From Oscillospiraceae bacterium (lineage in GTDB: Bacteria; Bacillota; Clostridia; Oscillospirales; Oscillospiraceae), in assembly GCA_017622995.1 (NCBI GenBank), contig JAGAQA010000064.1, forward strand, positions 1 through 35,589: DNA of 35,589 nt. Reading direction: 5' to 3'. The number at the start of each line of letters is the position of its first letter. The stretch's first letter is position 1. The notes under the pieces are model-generated. The model was given only the letters and a program-made list of their open reading frames with translations. It did no database searches and was not told the DNA's origin. Below, piece after piece: positions 29,616-35,589 of the stretch. Position numbers and translations under genes: made by a program.

Positions 29616-30350
29616 TTATTCAAATTCCGCCATGTCCAGCACTTCCCCATCCTGGGTAAGGGGGGTGAGGATGCCGTCTCTTGCCAGCAGACTCTCCCCG
29701 CAGAGCAGAAGGGTATCTTCGTCCTGATAGAAGTAGCTGCCGTCGTTGAGCGCAAAGAAGCAGTGCCCGAAGCTGTCCGGCAGGGCGATGTCCTCCATGA
29801 GCCTCAGACCGTCCAGGGAAGCGTCCTTCCACTGGTCATAATGGGGCAGTATGTTCACTTCCGTCAGGTCCAGCCCGGGAAAGAACCGTCTGTAGGTTGG
29901 GTCCACCGCCTCCCCCGGCTCCTCCGGGTGGGCGTAAACAACGCCCGCCATGTTCATGGATCCGGCGCTGATGCCCAAAATCACCCCGGGATAGTCCCGC
30001 AGCAGGTCCGGTAAGCCCAGCTCCCGGAAAAAGGCCGCCTGGGTGGGCACATGACCGCCGGAGAAGATCAGCAGATCACTGGTATATACAATGTCCGCCG
30101 CGTCCTCACAGGTTTCTCCATCCAGAACCCGGTAGCACTCCGGGAAAATCCCCGCATCCGTTAAGGCGCAGAAGGCATCTGCCCCAAAGCGGCAGCACAG
30201 ATCATGGCGCTCCGGGTCGGAAGCCACGAAGGTCACCCTGGGGAATTCCGGCAGCGCCTGCCGCAGCCGCTCCGCGAAGCCGTTTTTCTCCCAAAACCGG
30301 GGCCGGTCTGTATCCTGCTCAAAGGGACTGCTGGTAATAAACAGCGTCAT
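29616..30350 (-). CDS. Peptidase E-like (family S51) protein
   Basis: 244 aa, type-1 glutamine-amidotransferase-like fold. FSGGHVPTQAAFFRELGLPDLLRDYPGVILGISAGSMNMAG carries the nucleophile elbow GISAGS with the S51 catalytic serine; the downstream HYDQW may include the His. Family S51 includes aspartyl dipeptidase PepE and cyanophycinase. No cyanophycin gene is near, so a dipeptidase-like role is more likely. It overlaps the rluC-like stop by 4 nt (ATGA) and is the last gene of hprK-rluC-pepE. Confidence 0.85.
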   Translation of the reverse strand: MTLFITSSPFEQDTDRPRFWEKNGFAERLRQALPEFPRVTFVASDPERHDLCCRFGADAFCALTDAGIFPECYRVLDGETCEDAADIVYTSDLLIFSGGHVPTQAAFFRELGLPDLLRDYPGVILGISAGSMNMAGVVYAHPEEPGEAVDPTYRRFFPGLDLTEVNILPHYDQWKDASLDGLRLMEDIALPDSFGHCFFALNDGSYFYQDEDTLLLCGESLLARDGILTPLTQDGEVLDMAEFE

Positions 30351-31324
30351 TTGGTTTCCTCCTGCCGGTAATCCGGAAAATAGGTTTCCACAAAGTCCAC
30401 CTTTTCCACCTGAAAACTCCTGCCGTTCAGATAGTCTAGGCTTCCGGCATCGGTTGTAAACCGGAAGGTGAGCTTGTAGGAATAGAGGGCCTGATAGGTC
30501 CGGTCATACCGTTTGTCCAGCTTGCCGTATTTGCCGTCCCCCAGCAGGGGATGGCCCGCGTGGGCAAACTGGGCACGGATCTGGTGGGTTCTGCCGGTGA
30601 TCAGCTCACACTCCACCAGAGAAAGCCCGCTACGGCTTGCCAGCACCCGGTAATTGGTCTGGCAGGTCTTTGCCCCGGGCTTGGGAGCATCGGTGACGAA
30701 CACCCGGTTTTTCACCGCGTCCTTAAAGAGGTAGCCCTTGAGGCTCCCCTCCCTGGGTCTGGGGGTTCCTTCCACCACCGCCAGATACCGCTTGTCCATC
30801 TCCCGGTCCTTGATCTTCTGGTTCATCACCCGCAGGGCCTCCGCCGTCTTGGCGGCGATGACAATGCCGCCGGTGTTCCGGTCAATGCGGTTGCACAGGG
30901 CGGGGGTAAAGGAATGCTCCTCCCGGGGCCGCCATTCCTTCTTCTGGTACAGGTAGGCCTGGATCTGATCGATGAGGGTCCGGCCGTACTCTGCCCCATC
31001 GTGGGGGTGTACCGCCAGGCCGGGGCGCTTATCCACCAGCAGAATGTGTTCATCCTCGTAGACGATATTCAGCCTGGGGGCGGCCACCGTCAGGTAGGCG
31101 TTGTCCTCCCGGGGGGTATCGAAGAATTCGTCGTTGATGTAGAGCTGAAGGGTGTCCCCCGCTTCCAGCCGGGTATCCCGCTGAGCCCGGGCGCCGTTGC
31201 GCTTGATACGCTTCAGGCGGATATACTTCTGAGCCAGGGAAGCCGGAAGCAGGGGCACCGCCTTGGCAAGAAACCGATCCAGCCTCTGCCCGGCATCGTT
31301 GGCCCCGATGGTCAGTTCTTTCAT
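30347..31324 (-). CDS. RluC/RluD-family 23S rRNA pseudouridine synthase
   Basis: 325 aa. Forms pseudouridine in 23S rRNA. N-terminal S4 domain (QRLDRFLAKAVPLLPASLAQKYIRLKRIKRNG), then the catalytic domain with VDKRPGLAVHPHDG, CNRIDRNTGGIVIAAKT (catalytic Asp in RIDRNTGG), and LITGRTHQIRAQFAHAGHPLLGDGKYG. This is closest to RluC-like enzymes, but the exact target cannot be read from sequence. It overlaps hprK by 4 nt and pepE by 4 nt. Confidence 0.9.
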   Translation of the reverse strand: MKELTIGANDAGQRLDRFLAKAVPLLPASLAQKYIRLKRIKRNGARAQRDTRLEAGDTLQLYINDEFFDTPREDNAYLTVAAPRLNIVYEDEHILLVDKRPGLAVHPHDGAEYGRTLIDQIQAYLYQKKEWRPREEHSFTPALCNRIDRNTGGIVIAAKTAEALRVMNQKIKDREMDKRYLAVVEGTPRPREGSLKGYLFKDAVKNRVFVTDAPKPGAKTCQTNYRVLASRSGLSLVECELITGRTHQIRAQFAHAGHPLLGDGKYGKLDKRYDRTYQALYSYKLTFRFTTDAGSLDYLNGRSFQVEKVDFVETYFPDYRQEETK

Positions 31325-32265
31325 GGATTGTTCCCTTCCATTTCCGCGAAATGGCGGTTGATCTGATCCGTGAACTCCTGGGCAGCGTTGTAACCCATCT
31401 TGCGCTGACGCACATTGATGGCGGCCACCTCCAAAATCACGGCCAGATTCCGGCCCGGGGTTATGGGGATGGTATTCATGGGAATCTTTACCCCCAGAAT
31501 ATCCACATACTGCTCCTCCAGGCCCAGCCGGTCGTAGGCATCCTGGTTGTTCCAGGGCACGATGTTCACCACCAAATCGATAGATTTCCTGGACCGGACG
31601 GAGCCCATGCCAAAGAGCTTGGCAACGTTCACAATGCCGATGCCCCGGAGCTCAATATAATTGCGGATCAGCTCCGGTGCGGAGCCCACCAGAGAATTGC
31701 TGTTGACCTTGCGGATCTCCACAGCGTCGTCGGAAATCAGCCGGTGGCCCCGCTTCAGGAGCTCCAGAGCGGCCTCGCTCTTGCCGATGCCGCTTTCACC
31801 GGTAAGCAGAAGGCCCTCACCGTAGACTTCCATCAGGACCCCATGGCGGGTAATCACAGGCGCCAGCTCCGCCCGGAGATAGGAAATGAGGGCCGAGCAG
31901 AAGGTAGAGGTGGCCTCCCCCGTGCGAAGCAGGGTAATATTGTGCTTTTGGGCCATCTGCAAACATTCCTCATCGATGGGCAGATTCCGGCAGATGATCA
32001 AAGCGGGGATTTTGTAGGAAAACAGCCGGTCAAAGGTCACCAGCCGCTCCTGGGGTGTTTTCTTATTCAGGTAGCTGAGTTCCATGTTGCCCAGGACCTG
32101 AAGCCGCCGGGGCTCAAAATGGTCAAAGTAGCCTGCCAGGCTCAGTCCCGGACGGGCCACATCCTCAACGGTCAGACGAATGGATGTATAATCGGTGGAG
32201 GCAAAGACAACCTCCAGGGAGAATTCTTTCGCAATTGTGGGAAGCGTCACATTGTAATCGCTCAC
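31321..32265 (-). CDS. hprK: HPr kinase/phosphorylase
   Basis: 314 aa, usual length. Phosphorylates Ser46 of HPr in response to fructose-1,6-bisphosphate and so controls catabolite repression in Firmicutes. Walker A GESGIGKS (156-163), HGVLMEVYG with the conserved His (141), LISDDAVEI, and the HprK signature ELRGIGIVNVAKLFG, with KIPMNTIPITPGRNLAVILEVAAINVRQ at the end. The start is GTG 32265 with AGGAG upstream. First gene of a three-gene operon; promoter at 32307-32335. HPr itself is not in the window. Confidence 0.96.
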   Translation of the reverse strand: MSDYNVTLPTIAKEFSLEVVFASTDYTSIRLTVEDVARPGLSLAGYFDHFEPRRLQVLGNMELSYLNKKTPQERLVTFDRLFSYKIPALIICRNLPIDEECLQMAQKHNITLLRTGEATSTFCSALISYLRAELAPVITRHGVLMEVYGEGLLLTGESGIGKSEAALELLKRGHRLISDDAVEIRKVNSNSLVGSAPELIRNYIELRGIGIVNVAKLFGMGSVRSRKSIDLVVNIVPWNNQDAYDRLGLEEQYVDILGVKIPMNTIPITPGRNLAVILEVAAINVRQRKMGYNAAQEFTDQINRHFAEMEGNNP

Positions 32266-32306
32266 GTTTCACCCGCTCCTTCCTGTATGCCGCGCATATT
32301 TCTTTT

Positions 32307-32335
32307 ATTATACAAAGACCCGGGAAGAATAGCAA
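32307..32335 (-). promoter_or_regulatory. Sigma-A promoter of hprK-rluC-pepE
   Basis: On the minus strand TTGCTA (32335-32330), 17 nt, TATAAT (32312-32307). Confidence 0.7.
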
Positions 32336-32404
32336 GGGAATTTTCAGCCCCTGGGAGACTGTGAAAAATATTTTCGGATTCTCGGAAAAAACCCAAAAAA
32401 AGAC

Positions 32405-32433
32405 TTGCATTTTTTTAGATTATCTGGTATTAT
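32405..32433 (+). promoter_or_regulatory. Promoter of rpmB
   Basis: TTGCAT (32405-32410), 17 nt, TATTAT (32428-32433) with TGG extended element. It lies about 70 bp from the divergent hprK promoter. Confidence 0.7.
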
Positions 32434-32492
32434 ATTCAGGCGCTTGGATTCATGCGTAAAAGAAGTAATTATCCGGATGGGAGGTGCAATGA

Positions 32493-32681
32493 ATGGCGAA
32501 GTGTGATTTTTGTGGCAAGGGCGTAACCTTTGGTATTAAGGTTTCCCACTCCCACAGACGTTCCAATCGTGCCTGGAAGCCCAACGTCAAGCGGGTTAAG
32601 GCTGTTGTCAATGGAACTCCCTGCCATGTGTACGCTTGTACCAGATGCCTCCGTTCCAACAAGGTTGAAAGAGCCGTTTGA
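32493..32681 (+). CDS. rpmB: 50S ribosomal protein L28
   Basis: 62 aa, standard. MAKCDFCGKGVTFGIKVSHSHRRSNRAWKPN and CHVYACTRCLRSNKVERAV; two CxxC pairs, so the zinc-binding form, as also for L33 here. RBS GGGAGG upstream. It has its own promoter and a strong terminator; here it stands divergent from hprK inside the broken ribosomal cluster. Confidence 0.97.
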   Translation: MAKCDFCGKGVTFGIKVSHSHRRSNRAWKPNVKRVKAVVNGTPCHVYACTRCLRSNKVERAV

Positions 32682-32736
32682 TAATGGTTTTTTCGGTCCC
32701 TTTCGAGCGGGCCATCTGATCCCCTGGCTGATAAAT

Positions 32737-32767
32737 ACGCTGCCGCAACCGGCAGCGTTTTTATTTT
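32737..32767 (+). terminator. Intrinsic terminator of rpmB
   Basis: ACGCTGCCG (32737-32745) / CGGCAGCGT (32750-32758), 4-nt loop, then TTTTATTTT. Confidence 0.88.
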
Positions 32768-32810
32768 AACAAAGCTACAGAAATACAAAAAGGGAGCTTT
32801 TCTGATTTGG

Positions 32811-32830
32811 CAATTGTTAACTGAGATAAA
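32811..32830 (+). repeat. Short end piece of repeat family A
   Basis: CAATTGTTAACTGAGATAAA matches the sequence at the right end of repeat A copy 1 (about 12841-12860) at 19 of 20 bases. No more of the element is visible. Confidence 0.5.
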
Positions 32831-32887
32831 TCCTTCTTTTGTTAATGAACCGCAGGAAAAAAGCCCGAAAAAAATCCAAAAAACGCA

Positions 32888-32916
32888 TTGACAAGTGAAG
32901 AATTCTATGCTATACT
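32888..32916 (+). promoter_or_regulatory. Strong promoter of rplJ-rplL
   Basis: TTGACA (32888-32893), 17 nt, TATACT (32911-32916) with TGC just before. It allows rplJL to be transcribed apart from rplKA. Confidence 0.85.
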
Positions 32917-32920
32917 GTCT

Positions 32921-33026
32921 GAGTTGCCAAAGACAGCAGGTACAAACCTAAATCCTGCCGAGGTGCGCTGAATCAAAATCCGCGTGTCTTTCTGTCTTCT
33001 GGCAGGAAGACATTTTTATTTTTTTC
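32921..33026 (+). promoter_or_regulatory. L10 ribosomal protein leader with attenuator hairpin
   Basis: The leader has GAGTTGCCAAAGACAGCAGG, then ACAAACCTAAATCCTGCCGAGG and GTGCGCTGAATC, the pattern of the Firmicutes rplJ leader bound by L10(L12)4. Near the end TGTCTTC (32993-32999) and GAAGACA (33006-33012) form a stem followed by TTTTTATTTTTTT (33013-33025), a terminator. Binding of L10 upstream probably favours the terminator, so rplJL is under feedback control. Confidence 0.8.
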
Positions 33027-33039
33027 GGAGGTGAAAATT

Positions 33040-33561
33040 ATGCCTAACGCAAAGGTTCTTGAGAGCAAGAAGGCCGTTGTGGAAGCCCTGTCCGCCAAGA
33101 TGAAGGAAGCTACTTCCGTTGTTTTCGTTGACTACAAGGGCATCAACGTCGCTCAGGATACCGAGCTGCGTAAGCAGTTCCGTGAAGCTGGTGTTGAGTA
33201 CTCCGTTGTTAAGAATACCCTGACCAATTTCGCTGCCAAAGATGCTGGCTACGATTTTGCAGAGATTCTGAACGGCACCACCGCCATGGCTTCCACCACC
33301 GGCGACCCCATCGCCCCCGCTCGTATCGTCTGCGAGTTTGCCAAGAAGAACAAGAACACCCTGTCCATCAAGGGCGGCGTGGTGGAAGGCTCCGTCCTGA
33401 CCGCCGACCAGCTCAATGGCTTCGGTGAGCTGCCCAGCAAGAATGCTCTGGTTGCATCCGTTCTGGGTACCTTCCTGGCTCCTATCTCCAGCCTGGCTTT
33501 TGTTCTGGATCAGATCCGGGAGCAGAAGGAAGGCGGCGCTCCTGCCACCGCAGAAGCTTAA
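33040..33561 (+). CDS. rplJ: 50S ribosomal protein L10
   Basis: 173 aa. L10 is the base of the L7/L12 stalk. MPNAKVLESKKAVVEALSAKMKEATSVVFVDYKGINVAQDTELRKQFREAGVEYSVVKNTL is the family pattern. The ATG at 33040 follows GGAGG (33027-33031) by 8 nt; a GTG three codons earlier is less well placed. It is preceded by its own promoter and L10 leader, and followed by rplL after 52 nt. Confidence 0.97.
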   Translation: MPNAKVLESKKAVVEALSAKMKEATSVVFVDYKGINVAQDTELRKQFREAGVEYSVVKNTLTNFAAKDAGYDFAEILNGTTAMASTTGDPIAPARIVCEFAKKNKNTLSIKGGVVEGSVLTADQLNGFGELPSKNALVASVLGTFLAPISSLAFVLDQIREQKEGGAPATAEA

Positions 33562-33613
33562 GTTCGTAAGTTAACCAACACAATCAAATCTACATTTTAG
33601 GAGGATTATTACA

Positions 33614-33985
33614 ATGGCTAGTGAAAAGATCACTGCTCTCGTTGAGGAAGTTAAGGGCCTGACCGTTCTGGAGCTGTCCGAGCTGGTTCACACCCTGGAG
33701 GAAGTTTTCGGCGTTTCCGCTGCTGCCGCCGCTGTTGCCGCTCCCGCTGCCGCCGCTGTTGAGGTCGAGGAGAAGACCGAGTTCGACGTCATCCTGAAGG
33801 ATGCCGGCGCTTCCAAGCTGGGCGTTATCAAGGTTGTCCGTGCCGCTACCGGCCTGGGCCTGAAGGACGCCAAGGAGCTGGTTGACAACTGCCCCAAGAC
33901 CCTGAAGGAAGCTATCTCCAAGGAAGATGCCGAGAAGCTGGTTGCCGAGCTGAAGGAAGCTGGCGCTACCGCCGAGATCAAGTAA
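33614..33985 (+). CDS. rplL: 50S ribosomal protein L7/L12
   Basis: 123 aa. Multimeric stalk protein that recruits translation GTPases. N-terminal dimer domain ([29 protein letters not shown]), an Ala-rich hinge ([20 protein letters not shown]), and the C-terminal domain with [42 protein letters not shown] terminator follows, and rpoB, usually next, is absent. Confidence 0.98.
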   Translation: MASEKITALVEEVKGLTVLELSELVHTLEEVFGVSAAAAAVAAPAAAAVEVEEKTEFDVILKDAGASKLGVIKVVRAATGLGLKDAKELVDNCPKTLKEAISKEDAEKLVAELKEAGATAEIK

Positions 33986-34009
33986 TTGATCCCATAACTG
34001 GTTTCTGCA

Positions 34010-34037
34010 CCTCCGCCGGAAACGGCGGAGGTTTTTT
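34010..34037 (+). terminator. Intrinsic terminator of rplJ-rplL
   Basis: CCTCCGCCG (34010-34018), GAAA tetraloop, CGGCGGAGG (34023-34031), then six T. Confidence 0.92.
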
Positions 34038-34080
34038 GATTGATTCCGTGCTGCTCTGTTTATAATGAAAAAGCAGAATA

Positions 34081-34310
34081 ATTGACAATTGATAATGAGA
34101 ATCAAGGTTCCAAATATTGCGAATAACAGGAGTACCTACGGATTTGTCATCCTGAGCGAGCGTAAGCGAGTCGAAGGATCTTCTACCTTCGCCCCGCAGT
34201 ATGGTTTCATTACCGGAAAGATCCTTCGACTGCACGCTTTGCGCTCCGCTCAGGATGACATACGGTTCTGTTATTTCAGCGTCTTCCGTATTTTAACTCT
34301 TGATTCACAT
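34081..34310 (+). repeat. Dispersed repeat family B, copy 2
   Basis: Begins with ATTGACAATTGATAATGAG and ATCAAGGTTCCAAATATTGCG; the long hairpin runs from GTCATCCTGAGCGAGCG at 34146 to the complementary GCTCCGCTCAGGATGAC ending at 34259, with GTCGAAGGATCTT and AAGATCCTTCGAC inside; it ends with CTCTTGATTCACATTG. Inverted relative to the copy at 26283-26525. It is directly followed by repeat A copy 2; together they fill the gap between rplL and the next gene. Confidence 0.82.
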
Positions 34311-34319
34311 TGATCATAG

Positions 34320-34469
34320 ACAGTTGCGGAATCCCCTCCGGGGATGAATCAAAAATGATTGTGAAACCGGAAGTTTTCTAGGTAATTACCAGACTTCCTG
34401 ACCAATGAATTTCAATCATCCCGAAGGGATACCATAATTGTCAATTGTTCATTGTCAATTGTCAATTGA
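34320..34469 (-). repeat. Dispersed repeat family A, copy 2
   Basis: Minus-strand reading: CAATTGACAATTGACAATG, AACAATTGACAATTATGGTA, TCCCTTCGGGATGATTGAAA, then a diverged AT-rich centre, GAAAACTTCCGGTTT, ATCCCCGGAGGGGATTCC and CAACTG. It matches copy 1 at 12679-12851, with the first 60 bp nearly identical. Confidence 0.8.
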
Positions 34470-34501
34470 TCTTTCTCCCTTCCCATTGAAAGGACTTTCC
34501 T

Positions 34502-35392
34502 ATGGATATTGCAACCATCACCCAGGAGCTTACCGGGCTTCTCGGGGCGGCGGCGGAGCGGATTCCGCCGAACCTCAAGGCCCTTGTGGGAGCTGCCGCC
34601 TCGGCGGCTGTTTCCTCCATTGACATTGGCTCCTCTTTCAAATTCATTCTGAGCTTCGCCGCCGTATTGCTGGGTGTGGGCCTGCTGGTCCGGCTGCTCT
34701 TCGGCAATCGCTCCGACCTGAACCACGCCATGTCCTCTTCCGCGGGTATTCTAACCGTGTATGTGCTGACGGTGATCATATACGCCTTCCAGCCAAAGGG
34801 CTTGGAGAACCTGCTGTCTCCCCTGCCCTTTGTGACCTTTGTAAACGACTATCTGTTTGTGCTGCCCTTTCACGGCACCAGCTTCGAAACCCTCTGCTCC
34901 CAGATCCTGGCGCTGGTGATTCTGTCCTTTGTGGTCAACTGTATGGACGCATTGCTTCCCGAGGGGGAGAACCCTTTCACCTGGTTCCTCTCCCGGTTTC
35001 TCAGCGTGATATTGGCCATGGGCCTTCATGTGGCAGCCAATTGGGCCATCAACAAATTCCTGCCCACGCTGATTGTCTACCACGCCCCCGCGGTGCTGCT
35101 GGTGATCCTGCTGAGCTGCCTGCTGCTGGGCGTATTCAAGCTGATCCTGGGCATTTTCCTGACGGTGGTAAACCCTGTGCTGGGTGCCCTCTACACATTC
35201 TTCTTCTCCAGCCACATCGGCAAGCAGCTGACCAAATCTGTGCTGTCCACGGCGATCCTGTGCGGTGTGTTCTATGTGATGGACCACTTCAGCTACCTGA
35301 TCATCCATATCAGCCCCGCCGCCCTGCCTGCCTACCTGCCCCTGCTTCCCGGCTTTCTGGTGATCTGGTATCTCCTGGGCCACGCGCTGTAA
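34502..35392 (+). CDS. Polytopic membrane protein of unknown family
   Basis: 296 aa, not recognised. An amphipathic start (MDIATITQELTGLLGAAAERIPPNLKALVGAAASAAVSS) precedes about seven hydrophobic spans: FKFILSFAAVLLGVGLLVRLLF, SAGILTVYVLTVIIYAF, TLCSQILALVILSFVVNCMDAL, FLSVILAMGLHVAANWAI, APAVLLVILLSCLLLGVFKLIL, LTKSVLSTAILCGVFYVMDH and LPLLPGFLVIWYLLGHAL. Loops are short and little charged. RBS AAAGGA before ATG 34502; a strong terminator ends it. It stands alone between repeats. A transporter or permease-like role is possible, but no motif supports a specific one. Confidence 0.75.
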   Translation: MDIATITQELTGLLGAAAERIPPNLKALVGAAASAAVSSIDIGSSFKFILSFAAVLLGVGLLVRLLFGNRSDLNHAMSSSAGILTVYVLTVIIYAFQPKGLENLLSPLPFVTFVNDYLFVLPFHGTSFETLCSQILALVILSFVVNCMDALLPEGENPFTWFLSRFLSVILAMGLHVAANWAINKFLPTLIVYHAPAVLLVILLSCLLLGVFKLILGIFLTVVNPVLGALYTFFFSSHIGKQLTKSVLSTAILCGVFYVMDHFSYLIIHISPAALPAYLPLLPGFLVIWYLLGHAL

Positions 35393-35396
35393 AATA

Positions 35397-35433
35397 CCCC
35401 CCATGCGCAGTTCACACGCATGGGGGGAATTTT
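35397..35433 (+). terminator. Intrinsic terminator of the membrane protein gene
   Basis: CCCCCCATGCG (35397-35407) / CGCATGGGGGG (35417-35427), 9-nt loop, then AATTTTAG. Confidence 0.85.
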
Positions 35434-35589
35434 AGGGAAACTCTGAATAAGTCGGCAAGCGCTGACAGCGAGAGATTTTGATTTGACAGAAGGTTTGGAA
35501 AACAGAGGAATACTGTATGTATTTCCTGTTTTTCAAACTGCACTGTCAGAGCAAAAGATCCGCTGCTCAGCCGCAGACGATTTGTTCAG
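35434..35589. repeat. Palindromic repeat element, copy 2 (family D), cut by the window end
   Basis: AGGGAAACTCTGAATAAG at the left is mirrored by TTGTTCAG at the very end of the window, so the right terminal repeat is cut. The core GCGAGAGATTTTGA, GGAATACTG, ATGTATTTCC and GCAAAAGATCC matches the reverse complement of copy 1 (425-585). Centre sequences GGTTTGGAAAACAGAGG and TGTTTTTCAAACTGCACTG also pair. It follows the terminator of the membrane protein gene. Confidence 0.72.

Overview
The window looks like an ordinary chromosomal stretch of a GC-rich, low-copy-repeat-bearing Clostridia bacterium, most likely an uncultured member of the Oscillospiraceae/Oscillospirales. The reasons are: a Bacillus-type large SRP RNA followed by dnaX, ybaB and recR; sporulation genes (spoIID, gerW) beside a DUF2953 gene; scpA/scpB; an ECF transporter core; HPr kinase; strong AGGAGG ribosome sites; and sigma-A promoters with 17-nt spacers. 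No prophage, CRISPR array, insertion sequence, tRNA or rRNA gene was recognised. The taxonomic placement is an inference from gene order and style; no search was run.

Layout. Positions 1-424 hold two gene remnants joined head to head: the rplM C-terminal part (minus) and the trxB C-terminal part (plus). A 161-bp palindromic element follows. A leucine-rich-repeat lipoprotein gene (667-2202, plus) converges on a minus-strand block: SRP RNA, dnaX, ybaB, recR. Next, all minus, come acpP; an rpiR-type regulator with a flavoprotein gene; and an operon scpA-scpB-DUF2953-gerW-dacF-rluB. A small membrane protein gene (12282, plus) diverges from scpA. Then, again minus, come a nucleoside kinase gene, spoIID, and a six-gene operon running from 22899 down to 15945: class A PBP, rRNA methyltransferase-like gene, ecfA1, ecfA2, ecfT, truA. 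From about 23.1 kb most genes are on the plus strand: a DUF1292 gene, a candidate structured RNA, a membrane-anchored parvulin-type foldase, and a TauE/TSUP transporter split into two overlapping half-genes. ruvX is minus. The ribosomal block is rpmG-secE-nusG-rplK-rplA, then a reversed pepE-rluC-hprK operon with divergent rpmB, then rplJ-rplL with their own promoter and leader. An unrecognised polytopic membrane protein gene and a second copy of the palindromic element end the window.

Functional picture. Most genes are housekeeping: replication and repair (dnaX, recR, ruvX), chromosome segregation (scpAB), fatty-acid carrier (acpP), peptidoglycan synthesis and remodelling (PBP, dacF, spoIID), translation and RNA modification (ribosomal proteins, truA, rluB, rluC-like, SRP RNA), catabolite control (hprK) and vitamin/metal uptake (EcfAA'T without an S subunit here).

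The less ordinary content lies in control regions and repeats. Four repeat families occur, three of them palindromic or with inverted dispersed copies. The Shine-Dalgarno of the split TauE gene sits inside the 3' arm of the preceding terminator. Two L1-stalk-like leader motifs precede rplK and rplA, and an L10 leader with a terminator hairpin precedes rplJ. The class A PBP has a four-cysteine zinc-ribbon-like insert. I found no clear new multi-gene system. The strongest leads are the TauE arrangement, the PBP insert, the candidate RNA near 23.6 kb and the repeat families.
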